Notes: generated by a model not told the origin, from the letters alone. Positions 34,753-45,103 are shown, numbered from the stretch's first letter. The stretch: DNA of 64,000 nt from Janthinobacterium rivuli (GCF_029690045.1 NZ_CP121464.1:2852001-2916000); one strand, 5' to 3'. A program made the numbers and translations.

Positions 34753-37700
34753 CGAGCCATCTGCTCAACCCCCTGGCGTTCCCGCTGCACGGCTCGCGCC
34801 TGATCGAAGCGTCCGCCGGCACCGGTAAAACCTGGACCATCGCCGCGCTGTACGTGCGGCTAGTACTTGGTCACGGCGTGGGCCACGGCGGCGAAGGCAC
34901 GGCTTTTACCCGTCCCCTGCTGCCGGCCGATATTTTGGTGATGACGTTTACCCGCGCCGCCACGCGCGAATTGTCGAACCGCGTGCGCGAGCGCCTGATC
35001 GAGGCGGCCGCATATTTCCGCCACGAGTCTGGCGGCAGCGACCCGTTTCTCGACGCCTTGCTCGAGTCCTATCCGGATGAGAGCGAGCGGCAAAAGGCCG
35101 CGCACCGGCTGATGCTCGCTGCCGAGACGATGGATGAAGCGGCCATTTTCACCATCGACGCGTGGTGCCAGCGCATGCTGCGCGAGCATGCGTTCGACAG
35201 CGGCAGCCTGTTCGACGAAGAACTGGTCAGCGACGAGCAAGCCCTGTTCGAGGATGCCGCCCACGATTACTGGCGCCAGCAAGTCTATCCCTTGCCGCCG
35301 CAGGCGCTCGACGTGCTGCTGGCCTGCTGGCCCGACGTGGGGGCGCTGAAGAAAGGCGCGCGCGAGCTGGCGCGCCGCGCCGACATCATGGGCATGGCGG
35401 ACGAAGAACCGTTATCCATGCTGATCGCGCGCGAACAGCGGGCGCTGGCCGCGCAGCTGGCCACCCTGAAGGCGGGTTGGGTCGAGCGCGTCGACCGGAT
35501 GGCCGTGTGGATCAACGACCACCGTGCCGCCAATCCCAAGTGTTTTAACGGCGTCAAGATGAAGCCGGAGAACCTGGCGAAGTGGTTCGACGGCTTGCGC
35601 AAGTGGGCGCAGGATCCGCTGTTGCTGCTGCCGGCCATCACGGCCAAGGCGTGGGAGCGATTGACGCCGTTCGGCATCGAGGATGCGTTTGCCAAGAGTT
35701 TCACGGCGCAGGTGCCCGAATGCTTCGAGCATACGGAGGCGTTGGGGATCGCCCTGGCGGGTATCACGCCGCTGGCGCACAAGCTGCACCTGCATGCGGC
35801 GGCGGCCATCGCGCGGCGCATGGACCAGTTGAAGCGCCAGTCGCGCCAGTTCGGCTTTGCCGACATGCTGCAGCGATTGCACGACGCGCTGGCTGGCGAA
35901 AATGGCGCGGCCCTGCGCCAGCGCATCATCGACCAGTATCCGCTGGCCATGGTCGATGAATTCCAGGATACGGCGCCGGCCCAGTACCGGATTTTCAACC
36001 TGCTGTACCGCATCGCCGACAACGATCCGGCCCTGGGCCTGTTCCTGATCGGCGACCCGAAACAGTCGATCTACGGCTTTCGCGGCGCCGACATCCAGAG
36101 CTACCTGGCGGCGCGCCGCGCGACAACGGGACGCCATTACCAGCTGGGTACCAATTACCGTTCCACGGCGCCGCTGGTGGCGGCCGTCAACCAGCTGTTC
36201 CTGCACGCCGAGCGCGAGGAGGTGCCGGCTGGCGCCTTCCGCTACCGCAAAAACGGCGAGAATCCGCTGCCGTTCGAGGCCGTCGACGCCAAGGGCCGCG
36301 CCGAGCACCTGGTGAACGCCAGCGGCCCGCTGCCTGCCCTGATGGCCGCCTGCGCCAGCGATGAAGGGCTGCGCGGCGACAGCTACCGCGAGTATTTCGC
36401 GCAGCACTGCGCCGAACATATCGTCGCCATGCTGGGCGATGCGCAAGCTGGTTTTACTGGCCCGGACGGTTTTACGCGCCTGCAGCCGGCCGATGTCGCC
36501 ATCCTCGTGCGCGACCGCAAGGAGGCGGCAGCCATCCGCCGCGCGCTGGCGCGCCGCCGGGTCGCCAGCGTCTACCTGTCCGACAAGGATTCCGTCGTCG
36601 ACAGCGAGGAAGCGCAAGACGTGCTGCGCTGGCTGGCGGCGCTGGCCAACCCGCTCGACGGGGGGCTGGCGCGCGCCGCCTTTGCCACGCGCACCATTGG
36701 CCTGTCGCTGGGCGAACTGGCGCGCCTGTCGAGCGATGAACTGGAATGGGAGCGCCGGGTCGAGCAACTGAAGGCCTTGCATTTGATCTGGCAGCGCCAG
36801 GGCGTGCTGGCCATGCTGCGCCGCTTCATCCACGAACTGCAGTTGCCGGCCATGCTGCTGCAGCAGACGGGCGGCGAGCGGCGCTTGACGAATCTGCTGC
36901 ACCTGGCCGAACTGCTGCAATCGGCCAGCCGCCAGCTTGATGGCGAGCAGGCGCTGATACGCTGGCTGGCCGAGCAGATCGCCGGCGAAGGCGAGGGCGG
37001 CGACGAACGCGTGCTGCGCCTGGAAAGCGATGCGGAGCTGGTGAAAGTCATCACGGTGCACAAATCCAAGGGACTCGAATATCCGCTCGTGTATCTGCCG
37101 TTTTCCGTCACGGCGCGCAAGGTGGACAAACGCAACCGCAGCTTCTTCGAGTACGCGGGCGAGGATGGCGAACGCCGCCTCGACTTGTCCTTGTCCGACG
37201 AAGCCATGGCGGCCGTCGAAGAAGCACGTATCGAGGAAGACTTGCGCCTGCTGTACGTGGCGCTGACGCGCGCGCGCCACTTCCTGTGGCTGGGCGTGGC
37301 CGCCCAGGCGGCGCGCAAGGCGGGCGATAACACCTTGCACGAATCGGCGCTCGGCTACCTGCTGACGGGCGGCGACAAGCTGCCGTTCGACCAGCTGCTG
37401 TTGCGCTGGCAGCAGGTGGCGGGCAGTTGCGACGCCATCTACGTGGGTTCTTTGGCGCAGCCCGACGCCTGCACGGTGCTGGACCGCGTCGAGCGGCGTC
37501 CCGAGCTGCGTCCCGCCCCCGTGTTCGCGGGCGAATTCGAACGCGACTGGTCGGTGGGCAGCTTCACGTCGCTGACGCGCCAGATCGGCGCCGTGACGGC
37601 CGCGCACGTGCCGCAGCGGGCGCTGGAAGAAACCTTGCTGGAAGATGGCACGGCGGTGGCCGTGGCCACGCCGATGCACATGGGCGACGCGCCCTGGCAC

Positions 37701-38417
37701 CGCTTCCCGCGCGGTTCCGTGCCCGGCAATTTCCTGCACGAGCAGCTCGAATGGATGGGCGGCGAGGGTTTTGACTGCGTCCACGACGACAATTTCAATA
37801 CCCGCCTGGCCGCGCGCTGCGAGCGGGCGGGCTGGGGCCACCGCCAGGACGACGCCATCGCCTGGCTGCGCGAGATCGCCATCACGCCGCTGCCGCTGCT
37901 CGATGCCTCGCTGTCGCAGCTTAATAGCACCCTGTCCGAGATGGAGTTCTGGTTCCCCAGCGAGCATTTGTCCACGGCGGCGCTCGATCAGCTGTGCACG
38001 CGCTTGCTGCTCGACGGCGCGCCGCGTCCCGTGCTGCCGCGGCGCCAGCTGCACGGCATGCTGAAAGGCTTTGCCGACCTGGTCATCGAACAAGATGGCC
38101 GCTACTGGGTGCTCGACTACAAGTCGAATGCGCTGGGCGCCAACGACGCTGCCTATCACACGCAGGCACTGGCGGCCGGCATGGCGCAGCACCGCTACGA
38201 TATCCAGGGCGCCATCTACATGCTGGCCCTGCACCGGCTGCTGAAAAGCCGCATGGGCGACGCGTATGACCCGGCCGAGCACCTGGGCGGCGCCATCTTC
38301 CTGTTCCTGCGCGGCATAGCGAATGCGGACACGCATGGCTGCTATTGGCTGGCGCCGCAGCTGGAACTGCTGGACGGCCTCGATCAATTATTGTCAGAAG
38401 AAGTGGAAATAGCATGA
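34749..38417 (+). CDS. recB: Exodeoxyribonuclease V, beta subunit (RecB)
   Basis: 1222 residues; ATGA overlap with recC. UvrD-like SF1 helicase: Walker A EASAGTGKTWTIAALYVRL near residues 25-40, ADILVMTFTRAATRELSNRV, MVDEFQDTAPAQYRIF (motif II), LIGDPKQSIYGFRGADI (motif III), KSKGLEYPLVYLPF (motif V), LLYVALTRARHFLWLG (motif VI). The C-terminal nuclease domain carries VIEQDGRYWVLDYKSNALG (D...DYK catalytic motif). A complete, probably active subunit. Confidence 0.96.
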   Translation: MTSHLLNPLAFPLHGSRLIEASAGTGKTWTIAALYVRLVLGHGVGHGGEGTAFTRPLLPADILVMTFTRAATRELSNRVRERLIEAAAYFRHESGGSDPFLDALLESYPDESERQKAAHRLMLAAETMDEAAIFTIDAWCQRMLREHAFDSGSLFDEELVSDEQALFEDAAHDYWRQQVYPLPPQALDVLLACWPDVGALKKGARELARRADIMGMADEEPLSMLIAREQRALAAQLATLKAGWVERVDRMAVWINDHRAANPKCFNGVKMKPENLAKWFDGLRKWAQDPLLLLPAITAKAWERLTPFGIEDAFAKSFTAQVPECFEHTEALGIALAGITPLAHKLHLHAAAAIARRMDQLKRQSRQFGFADMLQRLHDALAGENGAALRQRIIDQYPLAMVDEFQDTAPAQYRIFNLLYRIADNDPALGLFLIGDPKQSIYGFRGADIQSYLAARRATTGRHYQLGTNYRSTAPLVAAVNQLFLHAEREEVPAGAFRYRKNGENPLPFEAVDAKGRAEHLVNASGPLPALMAACASDEGLRGDSYREYFAQHCAEHIVAMLGDAQAGFTGPDGFTRLQPADVAILVRDRKEAAAIRRALARRRVASVYLSDKDSVVDSEEAQDVLRWLAALANPLDGGLARAAFATRTIGLSLGELARLSSDELEWERRVEQLKALHLIWQRQGVLAMLRRFIHELQLPAMLLQQTGGERRLTNLLHLAELLQSASRQLDGEQALIRWLAEQIAGEGEGGDERVLRLESDAELVKVITVHKSKGLEYPLVYLPFSVTARKVDKRNRSFFEYAGEDGERRLDLSLSDEAMAAVEEARIEEDLRLLYVALTRARHFLWLGVAAQAARKAGDNTLHESALGYLLTGGDKLPFDQLLLRWQQVAGSCDAIYVGSLAQPDACTVLDRVERRPELRPAPVFAGEFERDWSVGSFTSLTRQIGAVTAAHVPQRALEETLLEDGTAVAVATPMHMGDAPWHRFPRGSVPGNFLHEQLEWMGGEGFDCVHDDNFNTRLAARCERAGWGHRQDDAIAWLREIAITPLPLLDASLSQLNSTLSEMEFWFPSEHLSTAALDQLCTRLLLDGAPRPVLPRRQLHGMLKGFADLVIEQDGRYWVLDYKSNALGANDAAYHTQALAAGMAQHRYDIQGAIYMLALHRLLKSRMGDAYDPAEHLGGAIFLFLRGIANADTHGCYWLAPQLELLDGLDQLLSEEVEIA

Positions 38418-40372
38418 ACCATGACGTGGCCCTGGACGCCCTGTTTACCCATGTAGACGGCGTCGCCGAAGCGGGCCATCTGCGCCGCCTGAGCGCCGCC
38501 TTTGCCCGCTTCATCGCCAGCCTGGACGAGCAGGCGCCAAATGCGTCCGCCGTGGCCGTGGCGTGCGTCGTGCTATCCGAGCTGGAAGGGCGGGGCCATA
38601 GCTGTTTGATGCTCGCTGACCTGTCTGGCGAACCGTCGCAGTTGCTGGGCTGGAGCGAGGAGCTGTGGCATGGCGTGCTGGCCGTTTCCGGCCCGCTGCC
38701 GGACAGCGTCGATGGCTGGCGCGCGCTGCTGGCCGGCGCGCCGCAGGTGTGGCAGGTGGGTGCGCCCGACGTGAAACAGCCGCTGGTGCTCGATGGCGAC
38801 CGCCTGTATTTGCGCCGCTACTGGCGCGATGAAAGCCTGGTGGGCGAAAAAATCGCCGCGCGCGCACAGGATTTGACCAATCCACCGCTGGCGCAGGTGC
38901 GGCAATGGCTCGACATCCTGTTCGACCAGCCGACGCACGACGGTGGTCCGGACTGGCAAAAAGTGGCGTGCGCCGTCGCCCTGCGCGGCAAGGTGGCCAT
39001 CATCACGGGCGGGCCGGGGACGGGCAAGACGTACACGGTGGCCAGTTTGCTGACCTTGCTGTTTGCCGTCTCGCCGCAGCCGGAGCAGCTGCGCATCGCG
39101 CTGGCCGCGCCCACGGGCAAGGCGGCCGCGCGCTTAAAACAGTCGATCGACAAGGCCTTGAGCGGCCTGGCGAAAAAGGTCGGGGTAGCCTTGCCCCTGC
39201 TGGAACTGGCGCGGCGCATGGGCGCGGCCCGCACCCTGCATAGCTTGCTGGGCGCGCGGCCCGATACGCGCGCCTTTGCTCACCACGCGGGCAATCCGCT
39301 CGACGTCGACGTGCTGATCGTCGATGAAGCGTCGATGGTGCACCTGGAGATGATGGCGTCCGTGCTTGACGCCTTGCCGTCCACGGCGATATTGATCCTG
39401 CTCGGCGACAAGGACCAACTGGCGTCCGTGGAAGCGGGCGCCGTGCTCGGTGACTTGTGCCACGACGCGCAGGCGGGCGGCTATACGGACGCCACCATCG
39501 CGTATGCGCAGGCGGCCAGCGGCGTGGCCATTCCGGCCGACTTTGCGGGGGCGGCCGGCGCGCTGGCGCAGCAGACGGTGATGCTGCGTCACAGCCACCG
39601 TTTCAGCGGCCCGATCGGCGAGCTGGCCTTGGCCGTGAACGGCGGCAGGCCCGATCTGGCCAGGGCGTGCTTCGCCAGCGACAGCGGCGGCCAGCTGGCG
39701 TGGACGGTGCCAGCGCAGCAGGAAGACGTGCTGCGCCTGGCCTTGCGCGGACGGCTTGAGGCGCCGGGCGGGTATCAGCCGTATCTGCAACTGGTGAATG
39801 CCGGCGAGGCCGCGTACGCGCAGCATGACGACTGGGTGCGCGCCGTGCTGCACGCGTTTGAAGCATTCCGCATCCTGTGCGCCGTGCGCGAGGGAGAATG
39901 GGGCGTGGCCGGCCTGAACACGGCCATCGAGCTGCGGCTGGAAAAGGAAGGCTTGATACGCCGCAGCGAATGGTATGTGGGCCGTCCCGTGATGGTCACG
40001 CGCAACGACTATGGCACGGGCGTGTTCAATGGCGACATCGGCCTGACTTTGCGCGATCCGGCGCGGCCGGGATCATTGCGCGTGTACTTCCTGGAAGGCG
40101 AGAACGTGCGCAGTGTGCTGGCCACGCGTTTGCGCCATGTGGAAACGGCGTTCGCCATGACGGTGCACAAATCGCAGGGCTCGGAATTTCGCCACACGGT
40201 GCTGGTGCTGCCGCAGGAGGGCGGCGCCATGCTGGCGCGCGAACTGGTCTACACGGGCATCACGCGCGCGCGCGACTTCTTTACCCTCGTCTCGCCCACG
40301 CAGGCCGTGCTGTTCGACGCGATTCTGCGCCGCACGCAGCGCGCCAGCGGGCTGCGCGGCTTGATCGGCTGA
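38414..40372 (+). CDS. recD: Exodeoxyribonuclease V, alpha subunit (RecD)
   Basis: 652 residues from the ATG that overlaps the recB stop (ATGA); an earlier in-frame start at 38345 would lie inside recB. Helicase motifs: GGPGTGKTYTVASLLTLLF (Walker A, about residue 200), LIVDEASMVHLEMMA (motif II), LLGDKDQLASVEAGAVLGDL (motif III), TVHKSQGSEF (motif V) and YTGITRARDFFTLV (motif VI). RecD is the 5'-3' motor of RecBCD. The stop is 1 base from the convergent dsbA stop. Confidence 0.95.
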   Translation: MNHDVALDALFTHVDGVAEAGHLRRLSAAFARFIASLDEQAPNASAVAVACVVLSELEGRGHSCLMLADLSGEPSQLLGWSEELWHGVLAVSGPLPDSVDGWRALLAGAPQVWQVGAPDVKQPLVLDGDRLYLRRYWRDESLVGEKIAARAQDLTNPPLAQVRQWLDILFDQPTHDGGPDWQKVACAVALRGKVAIITGGPGTGKTYTVASLLTLLFAVSPQPEQLRIALAAPTGKAAARLKQSIDKALSGLAKKVGVALPLLELARRMGAARTLHSLLGARPDTRAFAHHAGNPLDVDVLIVDEASMVHLEMMASVLDALPSTAILILLGDKDQLASVEAGAVLGDLCHDAQAGGYTDATIAYAQAASGVAIPADFAGAAGALAQQTVMLRHSHRFSGPIGELALAVNGGRPDLARACFASDSGGQLAWTVPAQQEDVLRLALRGRLEAPGGYQPYLQLVNAGEAAYAQHDDWVRAVLHAFEAFRILCAVREGEWGVAGLNTAIELRLEKEGLIRRSEWYVGRPVMVTRNDYGTGVFNGDIGLTLRDPARPGSLRVYFLEGENVRSVLATRLRHVETAFAMTVHKSQGSEFRHTVLVLPQEGGAMLARELVYTGITRARDFFTLVSPTQAVLFDAILRRTQRASGLRGLIG

Positions 40373-40373
40373 G

Positions 40374-41036
40374 TTACTTCGCCAGCTTCGCCTTGGCCAC
40401 CAGCGCCTGCACCACTTGCAGGGTCGCCTGATCGACGCCCTGGCGCGGCAAGCCCGGGTTGGCGCCGGCCACCATCGATGGATTGGTTAAATAGCGCCCG
40501 CCCACGATCAGGGTGGGCGTGCTGTCGACCTGGTAGCCGGCGGCCAGTCGCGGCAGGTTTTTCAGCCTGGTTTGCACGCCAAACGACTGGTAGGCGCCTT
40601 CGAAGGCTGCCCTGTCCAGGCCATTTTTCAGCGCCCAGTCGAGGTTATCCTTGTCGCTGGCCAGGCGCTTGCGTTCCACATGCCAGGTGTGCATGACTTG
40701 CGCGTGCAGCGCCTCTTCTTTCTTCAGTGCTTCCAGGGTCAGGAACAGATGCGCTTCCGGATCATTTGCCGGCGTGTGCGGCAAATGGATGCGGCGGAAC
40801 GACACCGTGGCGGCATTGTCCTTGACCCAGCGCGCCAGGCTCGGCTCCAGCGCGTTGCAGGCGGGGCAGTGGTACATGAAAAATTCGATCACTTCCACCT
40901 TGCCCGGCGCCGTTTGCACGGGCTGTGGCGTGGCCAGCACCAGGTAGTCGGCGCCCTGCACGGGTGCTTGCGGCGAGGCGAAGGCGCTGGCGGCGGCGAA
41001 GCTGGCGCAGGCCAGGATGAGGTGGTGCAAACGCAT
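40374..41036 (-). CDS. dsbA: Thiol:disulfide interchange protein DsbA
   Basis: 220 residues from the ATG at 41036, which has AAAGGAG 6 bases before it. Signal peptide (residues 1-21, cleavage after AFA-S). Thioredoxin fold with active site C57-P-A-C60 in FFMYHCPACNALEP and cis-proline in VDSTPTLIVGG. It introduces disulfides into exported proteins. The second dipeptide residue is Ala in place of the His of enterobacterial CPHC, a change that tends to make the enzyme less oxidising; that consequence is inference. Confidence 0.92.
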   Translation of the reverse strand: MRLHHLILACASFAAASAFASPQAPVQGADYLVLATPQPVQTAPGKVEVIEFFMYHCPACNALEPSLARWVKDNAATVSFRRIHLPHTPANDPEAHLFLTLEALKKEEALHAQVMHTWHVERKRLASDKDNLDWALKNGLDRAAFEGAYQSFGVQTRLKNLPRLAAGYQVDSTPTLIVGGRYLTNPSMVAGANPGLPRQGVDQATLQVVQALVAKAKLAK

Positions 41037-41110
41037 GGCGGCTCCTTTGAAAAGATTGACTATGAGGCAATCGTTGTAGAGCGTCAACGGTTGATGGTGT
41101 TGCTTTGATG

Positions 41111-41126
41111 TAATAAACGTTTATTA
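41111..41126. promoter_or_regulatory. 16-bp perfect palindrome in the dsbA/chemoreceptor divergent promoter region
   Basis: TAATAAAC-GTTTATTA is a perfect palindrome with no spacer, in a short AT-rich patch between two divergent genes, 75 bases from the dsbA ATG and 110 from the chemoreceptor ATG. It looks like a site for a dimeric regulator; the regulator is unknown to me. Confidence 0.5.
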
Positions 41127-41235
41127 TTCCAAATATTGAATGATAATGTTCCGATTTTTGTGTGAGAATGCTGGTGAAGTGTGCGTGGCAAGGCTGCTGC
41201 TTCACACCATAAAAATCACTACAAGGGAGTACACC

Positions 41236-43155
41236 ATGTTTTCATCGTTGCGTACGCGTCTGGTGCTCATTTGCGTGGCCATCGTCGTATTGTCCATGCT
41301 GGCCCTGTCGGTCGCCAATTACGTCACCACGCGCAGCAGCATGCTGGCGTCGTCGGACCAGCAGATGCAGCAGCTGCTGCAAAGCCAGTCGGCCGTGTTG
41401 GCGCAATGGGTCGATGGCAAGAAAAAGGTCATGGCGTCCGTCGTCATGTCGGCCGAGACGCCAGATCCGCTGCGCGCCTTCCAGATCGCGGAAAAGGCCG
41501 GCGATTTCGCGGAAGTGTTCATCGGCTACGCGGACAAGCGTTCCGTGTTTACCCATCCGGGGCGCCCGGCCGATTTCGATCCCACGGCGCGCGCCTGGTA
41601 CACGGACACCGTCAAGGCGGGCGTGCCGATGCTCACGCCGCCGTACGTGGACGCGGCCAGCCACAAACTCGTGGTGTCGTTCACGGCGCCCGTCGGGCCG
41701 AAAGAAGCGCTGGTGGGCGTGGCCGGCGCGGACGTGCTGCTCGATACGGTGATCGCCAACGTGGTGGCGATCAAGCCGACGCCGCACAGCTTTGCCTTCC
41801 TCGTCGACCAGAGCGGCACCATCATCGCCCATGCGAACAAGGACCTGAGCCTGCAGCCGGTGGCGAAACTCGATGCGTCGCTGTCGGCCGCGCAGGTCAA
41901 CCGTCTGGAAAGCGCGCGCACCAGCGAGGCCGTGCGACTCAATGACCGCGACGGCAAGCTGTACGTCACGCGCGTGGCGGGCACCGACTGGCTGCTGGCC
42001 GTGGTGCTGGATCAGCAGGAAGCCATGCAAGCTTTGCAGACGATGCTGACGACGGCCACCGTCACGGCCGCGCTGTTGACAGGGCTGGCGGCGCTGCTGC
42101 TGTCGCTGCTGGTGTTCAGGATGCTCAAGCGCCTGGAACTGGTGCGCGACGCGCTCGACGACATCGCCTCGGGCGAAGGCGACCTGACTCTTCGCCTCGA
42201 CGCTTCCGGCGTGGATGAACTGGCGCAGATCGCCGGCGCCTTCAACCGCTTCATCGACAAGATCGCCGCCGTGCTCGTGAAAATCCGCACGGCCAGCGAA
42301 TCGGTGAAAGTCTCGTCGTCGGAAATCGCCGCCGGCAACCAGGACCTGTCGTCGCGCACGGAACAGCAAGCCAGCTCGCTGGAAGAGACGGCCGCCTCGA
42401 TGGAGGAGCTGACCAGCACCGTGAAACAGAACGCCGACAATGCGCGCCAGGCGAATCAGATGGCGCAATCGGCGTCCGGCGTGGCCAGCAAGGGCGGGCA
42501 AGTGGTGGCGCAGGTGGTCGATACCATGGCCTCGATCAATGATTCGTCGAAGAAGATCGTCGACATCATCAGCGTCATCGACGGCATCGCCTTCCAGACG
42601 AATATTCTCGCGCTCAATGCGGCCGTGGAAGCGGCGCGCGCGGGCGAGCAGGGACGGGGCTTTGCCGTGGTGGCAACAGAGGTGCGCAGCCTGGCGCAAC
42701 GCTCCGCTGGCGCAGCGAAGGAAATCAAGCTGCTGATCGACGATTCGGTGGGCAAGGTCGATTCTGGTGCGCGCCTCGTCGACGAAGCTGGCGCGACGAT
42801 GCAGGAAATCGTCGACAGCGTGCGCCGCGTTACCGACATCATGGGCGAGATCACGGCCGCCAGCGCCGAGCAAAGCTCGGGCATCGAGCAGGTGAACCAG
42901 GCCATCGCGCAGATGGACCAGGTGACCCAGCAGAACGCGGCCCTGGTGGAAGAGGCGGCCGCCGCAGCGGAAAGCCTGCAAGACCAGGCCAGCACCCTGG
43001 CGCAGGTGGTGGGCGTGTTCAAGCTCGATGAGGGGCAGGCGCCGGCGCCTGTCAAACCGGTGCTGCGCGCACCTGCCGCGCCGCGCCTCGCCAGCAGTCC
43101 GGCAAGGACGGCTGCCGTCAAGCCGGAGCGCGGCGAGGAGTGGGAGACGTTTTAA
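41236..43155 (+). CDS. Methyl-accepting chemotaxis protein (Cache sensor)
   Basis: 639 residues from the ATG at 41236 (AAGGGAG upstream). TM1 near 7-27, a periplasmic Cache-type sensor (about 35-275, with [20 protein letters not shown] and [17 protein letters not shown]), TM2 at about 280-305, HAMP, then the cytoplasmic coiled-coil with the tip motif [20 protein letters not shown] and [17 protein letters not shown]. The protein ends in EEWETF, a xWETF pentapeptide that tethers CheR/CheB in high-abundance receptors. Cache domains of this type often bind amino acids or organic acids; ligand unknown. Confidence 0.93.
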   Translation: MFSSLRTRLVLICVAIVVLSMLALSVANYVTTRSSMLASSDQQMQQLLQSQSAVLAQWVDGKKKVMASVVMSAETPDPLRAFQIAEKAGDFAEVFIGYADKRSVFTHPGRPADFDPTARAWYTDTVKAGVPMLTPPYVDAASHKLVVSFTAPVGPKEALVGVAGADVLLDTVIANVVAIKPTPHSFAFLVDQSGTIIAHANKDLSLQPVAKLDASLSAAQVNRLESARTSEAVRLNDRDGKLYVTRVAGTDWLLAVVLDQQEAMQALQTMLTTATVTAALLTGLAALLLSLLVFRMLKRLELVRDALDDIASGEGDLTLRLDASGVDELAQIAGAFNRFIDKIAAVLVKIRTASESVKVSSSEIAAGNQDLSSRTEQQASSLEETAASMEELTSTVKQNADNARQANQMAQSASGVASKGGQVVAQVVDTMASINDSSKKIVDIISVIDGIAFQTNILALNAAVEAARAGEQGRGFAVVATEVRSLAQRSAGAAKEIKLLIDDSVGKVDSGARLVDEAGATMQEIVDSVRRVTDIMGEITAASAEQSSGIEQVNQAIAQMDQVTQQNAALVEEAAAAAESLQDQASTLAQVVGVFKLDEGQAPAPVKPVLRAPAAPRLASSPARTAAVKPERGEEWETF

Positions 43156-43161
43156 GCGCGG

Positions 43162-44061
43162 CTAGGCGCGCCGGGGCGCCAGGGTCGGCGCCATCTGTTT
43201 CGCCACCTCGAAAAAGGCATTGGTGGCCGGCGTATTCTGGCGCCGGTCGCGCACGGCCAGGCCCACCTTGCGGCTGACGGGCGGGTTTAACGGCAGTGCG
43301 ACCAGCTCCGGATACTGCTCGCGCAGGCGCTGCGGCAGGGCCAGTTCGGCGACGATGGACAGGCCGTCGCCGCGGCTGACCATGTCGAGGATGGTGATTA
43401 CCTGGCTGATGCGGTAAGGCACGTTCGGCTGCAGGCCCGCGTTGGCGAACAGCGGTTCGATCAGGCAGGCGCAGCCCGCCTCGGACATGATGAACGGCCC
43501 GTCGCACAGCTGCGCCAGGGTGATGGACGTTTCGCTGGCCAGCGGATGGCTGCGCGGCACCAGCGCCATCATCTGGTCTTCCACCAGCGGCGCCGTATCG
43601 AAACGCTCGTCGGGCAGCACGACGAAGCCGACATCGACCCTGCGTTCGCGTATCCACTGCACCACTTCATGGTCGGCGCCTTCGTCGATGCGCAGGTCGA
43701 TTCCCGGATAGCGCAGGCGAAATTGCGCCGTGATGGCAGGCAGCAGATTCAAGGACGACGTCGGGCCGAAGGAGCCGATGCGCAGGGTGCCCTGGCGCTG
43801 GCCCAGCACGTCGGCCGCTTCCTGGCGCATGGCTTCGGATAAACCCAGGATTTCGCGCGCGCGCACGAGCAACTGGCGGCCCACGTCCGTCAGCTCGGCC
43901 GAGGCCTGGTGGCGCACGATCAGGTCCACGCCCATCTCCTTTTCCAGCGCTTTCAAGGCATGCGAGACGGCCGACTGGCTGATGCCCAGCTGCGCGGCGG
44001 CGGCGGAAAAGCCGTGCAGTTCGGCCACCAGGGTAAAAATTTCCAGTTGCGTGAAGGTCAT
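43162..44061 (-). CDS. LysR-family transcriptional regulator
   Basis: 299 residues. N-terminal winged helix-turn-helix (FTLVAELHGFSAAAAQLGIS and QSAVSHALKALEKEMG), then the periplasmic-binding-protein-like effector domain (TLRIGSFGPTSSLNLLPAI, VVQWIRERRVDVGFVVLPDE). Divergent from an EamA-type transporter with inverted repeats in between, so it probably controls that gene. Effector unknown. The closing residues run into the tail of the convergent chemoreceptor gene with only 6 bases between. Confidence 0.9.
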   Translation of the reverse strand: MTFTQLEIFTLVAELHGFSAAAAQLGISQSAVSHALKALEKEMGVDLIVRHQASAELTDVGRQLLVRAREILGLSEAMRQEAADVLGQRQGTLRIGSFGPTSSLNLLPAITAQFRLRYPGIDLRIDEGADHEVVQWIRERRVDVGFVVLPDERFDTAPLVEDQMMALVPRSHPLASETSITLAQLCDGPFIMSEAGCACLIEPLFANAGLQPNVPYRISQVITILDMVSRGDGLSIVAELALPQRLREQYPELVALPLNPPVSRKVGLAVRDRRQNTPATNAFFEVAKQMAPTLAPRRA

Positions 44062-44080
44062 GCTGTGGCTTTCCTGTGCT

Positions 44081-44126
44081 ATGAGTATTTGCTCATTATT
44101 TCATGAGTTGATATTAGTATTAATAT
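44081..44126. promoter_or_regulatory. LysR-type box and AT-rich promoter between LysR and EamA genes
   Basis: ATGAG-TATTTG-CTCAT (44081-44096) is an inverted repeat of the T-N11-A LysR-box form, and ATATTA-GTAT-TAATAT (44111-44126) is a second AT-rich inverted repeat nearer to the transporter start. Both lie in the divergent promoter region. Binding is inferred. Confidence 0.5.
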
Positions 44127-44170
44127 ATATCTGCAGCGTCCGCTGTACAAGCGATATCATAGGACTTTCC

Positions 44171-45103
44171 ATGCGCACTACCGTCATACCTTCCGCCGCC
44201 TTGCCTTCCGTGCAATCGCCGCTCGTCTACATCAAACTGATTTTCGTCGCCCTGTTCTGGGGCGGCACCTTTATCGCGGGCCGCGTGCTGGCGCAGCAGA
44301 TGCCGCCGATGACGGCGGCCAGCGGACGCTTCGGCGTGGCCGTGCTGTTGTTGGTGCTACTTGCATGGAAACTCGAAGGCGGCTTGCCGCGCCTGGACCG
44401 CAAGCAATTGATGACGACGGCCGCGCTGGGCCTGACGGGCATCTTTCTGTACAACCTGTGCTTCCTGGCGGCCCTGTCGCGCATGCCGGCCGGGCGCACG
44501 GCCCTGTTCGTGGCCCTGAACCCCATCGTCACGGCGCTGGCCTCGGCCTTCCTGTTCCGCGAACGGCTCGGATCGTTCAAATGGCTGGGCATCATGCTGG
44601 CGTTTTGCGGCACGGCCATCGTCATCACGCGCGGCGACTTGGCCGGCGTGCTGCATGGTAACGGCGGCGGCATCGGCATGGGCGAGGTGTTCATGTTCTG
44701 CGGCATTTCCAGCTGGGCCGCCTACACCCTGATCGGCCGGGTCGCGCTGAAGGGCTTGAGCCCGATTGCCGCCACCACGTATGCATCGATGTGGGGCCTG
44801 GCCTTTTTGCTCGTGGGCGCGGCCATGGAATTCCCCATCGTGCCATGGCACAGCTTTGGCTGGCAAGTGTGGGCCGCCATCGGCTATCTGGGCGTGTTCG
44901 GCACGGTGATCGGCTTTGTCTGGTATTACGAGGGCGTGAAAGCGCTGGGCCCGTCGCGCACGGCCGTGTTCAACAACCTCGTGCCCGTGTTCGGCATCGT
45001 GCTGGCGGCAGTGCTGCTGGGCGAACCCGTGCTGGTTTCGATGCTGGTGGGCGGTGCGGTGACGATTGCCGGCGTCATCATGACCAACCGGCAAGCGAAA
45101 TAG
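44171..45103 (+). CDS. EamA-family (DMT superfamily) transporter
   Basis: 310 residues from the ATG at 44171; open frame upstream overlaps the regulator and is not used. Ten predicted membrane segments in two EamA repeats: first starts with FVALFWGGTFIAGRVLAQQM and LNPIVTALASAFLFRERL, second includes FGTVIGFVWYYEGVKALGPS and LVPVFGIVLAAVLLGEP. Members export or import amino acids, nucleotides or drugs. The divergent LysR gene likely regulates it. Substrate unknown. Confidence 0.88.
   Translation: MRTTVIPSAALPSVQSPLVYIKLIFVALFWGGTFIAGRVLAQQMPPMTAASGRFGVAVLLLVLLAWKLEGGLPRLDRKQLMTTAALGLTGIFLYNLCFLAALSRMPAGRTALFVALNPIVTALASAFLFRERLGSFKWLGIMLAFCGTAIVITRGDLAGVLHGNGGGIGMGEVFMFCGISSWAAYTLIGRVALKGLSPIAATTYASMWGLAFLLVGAAMEFPIVPWHSFGWQVWAAIGYLGVFGTVIGFVWYYEGVKALGPSRTAVFNNLVPVFGIVLAAVLLGEPVLVSMLVGGAVTIAGVIMTNRQAK

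Noticed and set aside
43730..44170. Extended N-terminus of the EamA transporter
   Set aside because: It would overlap the divergent LysR gene and pass through the promoter palindromes; the ATG at 44171 begins the transporter.
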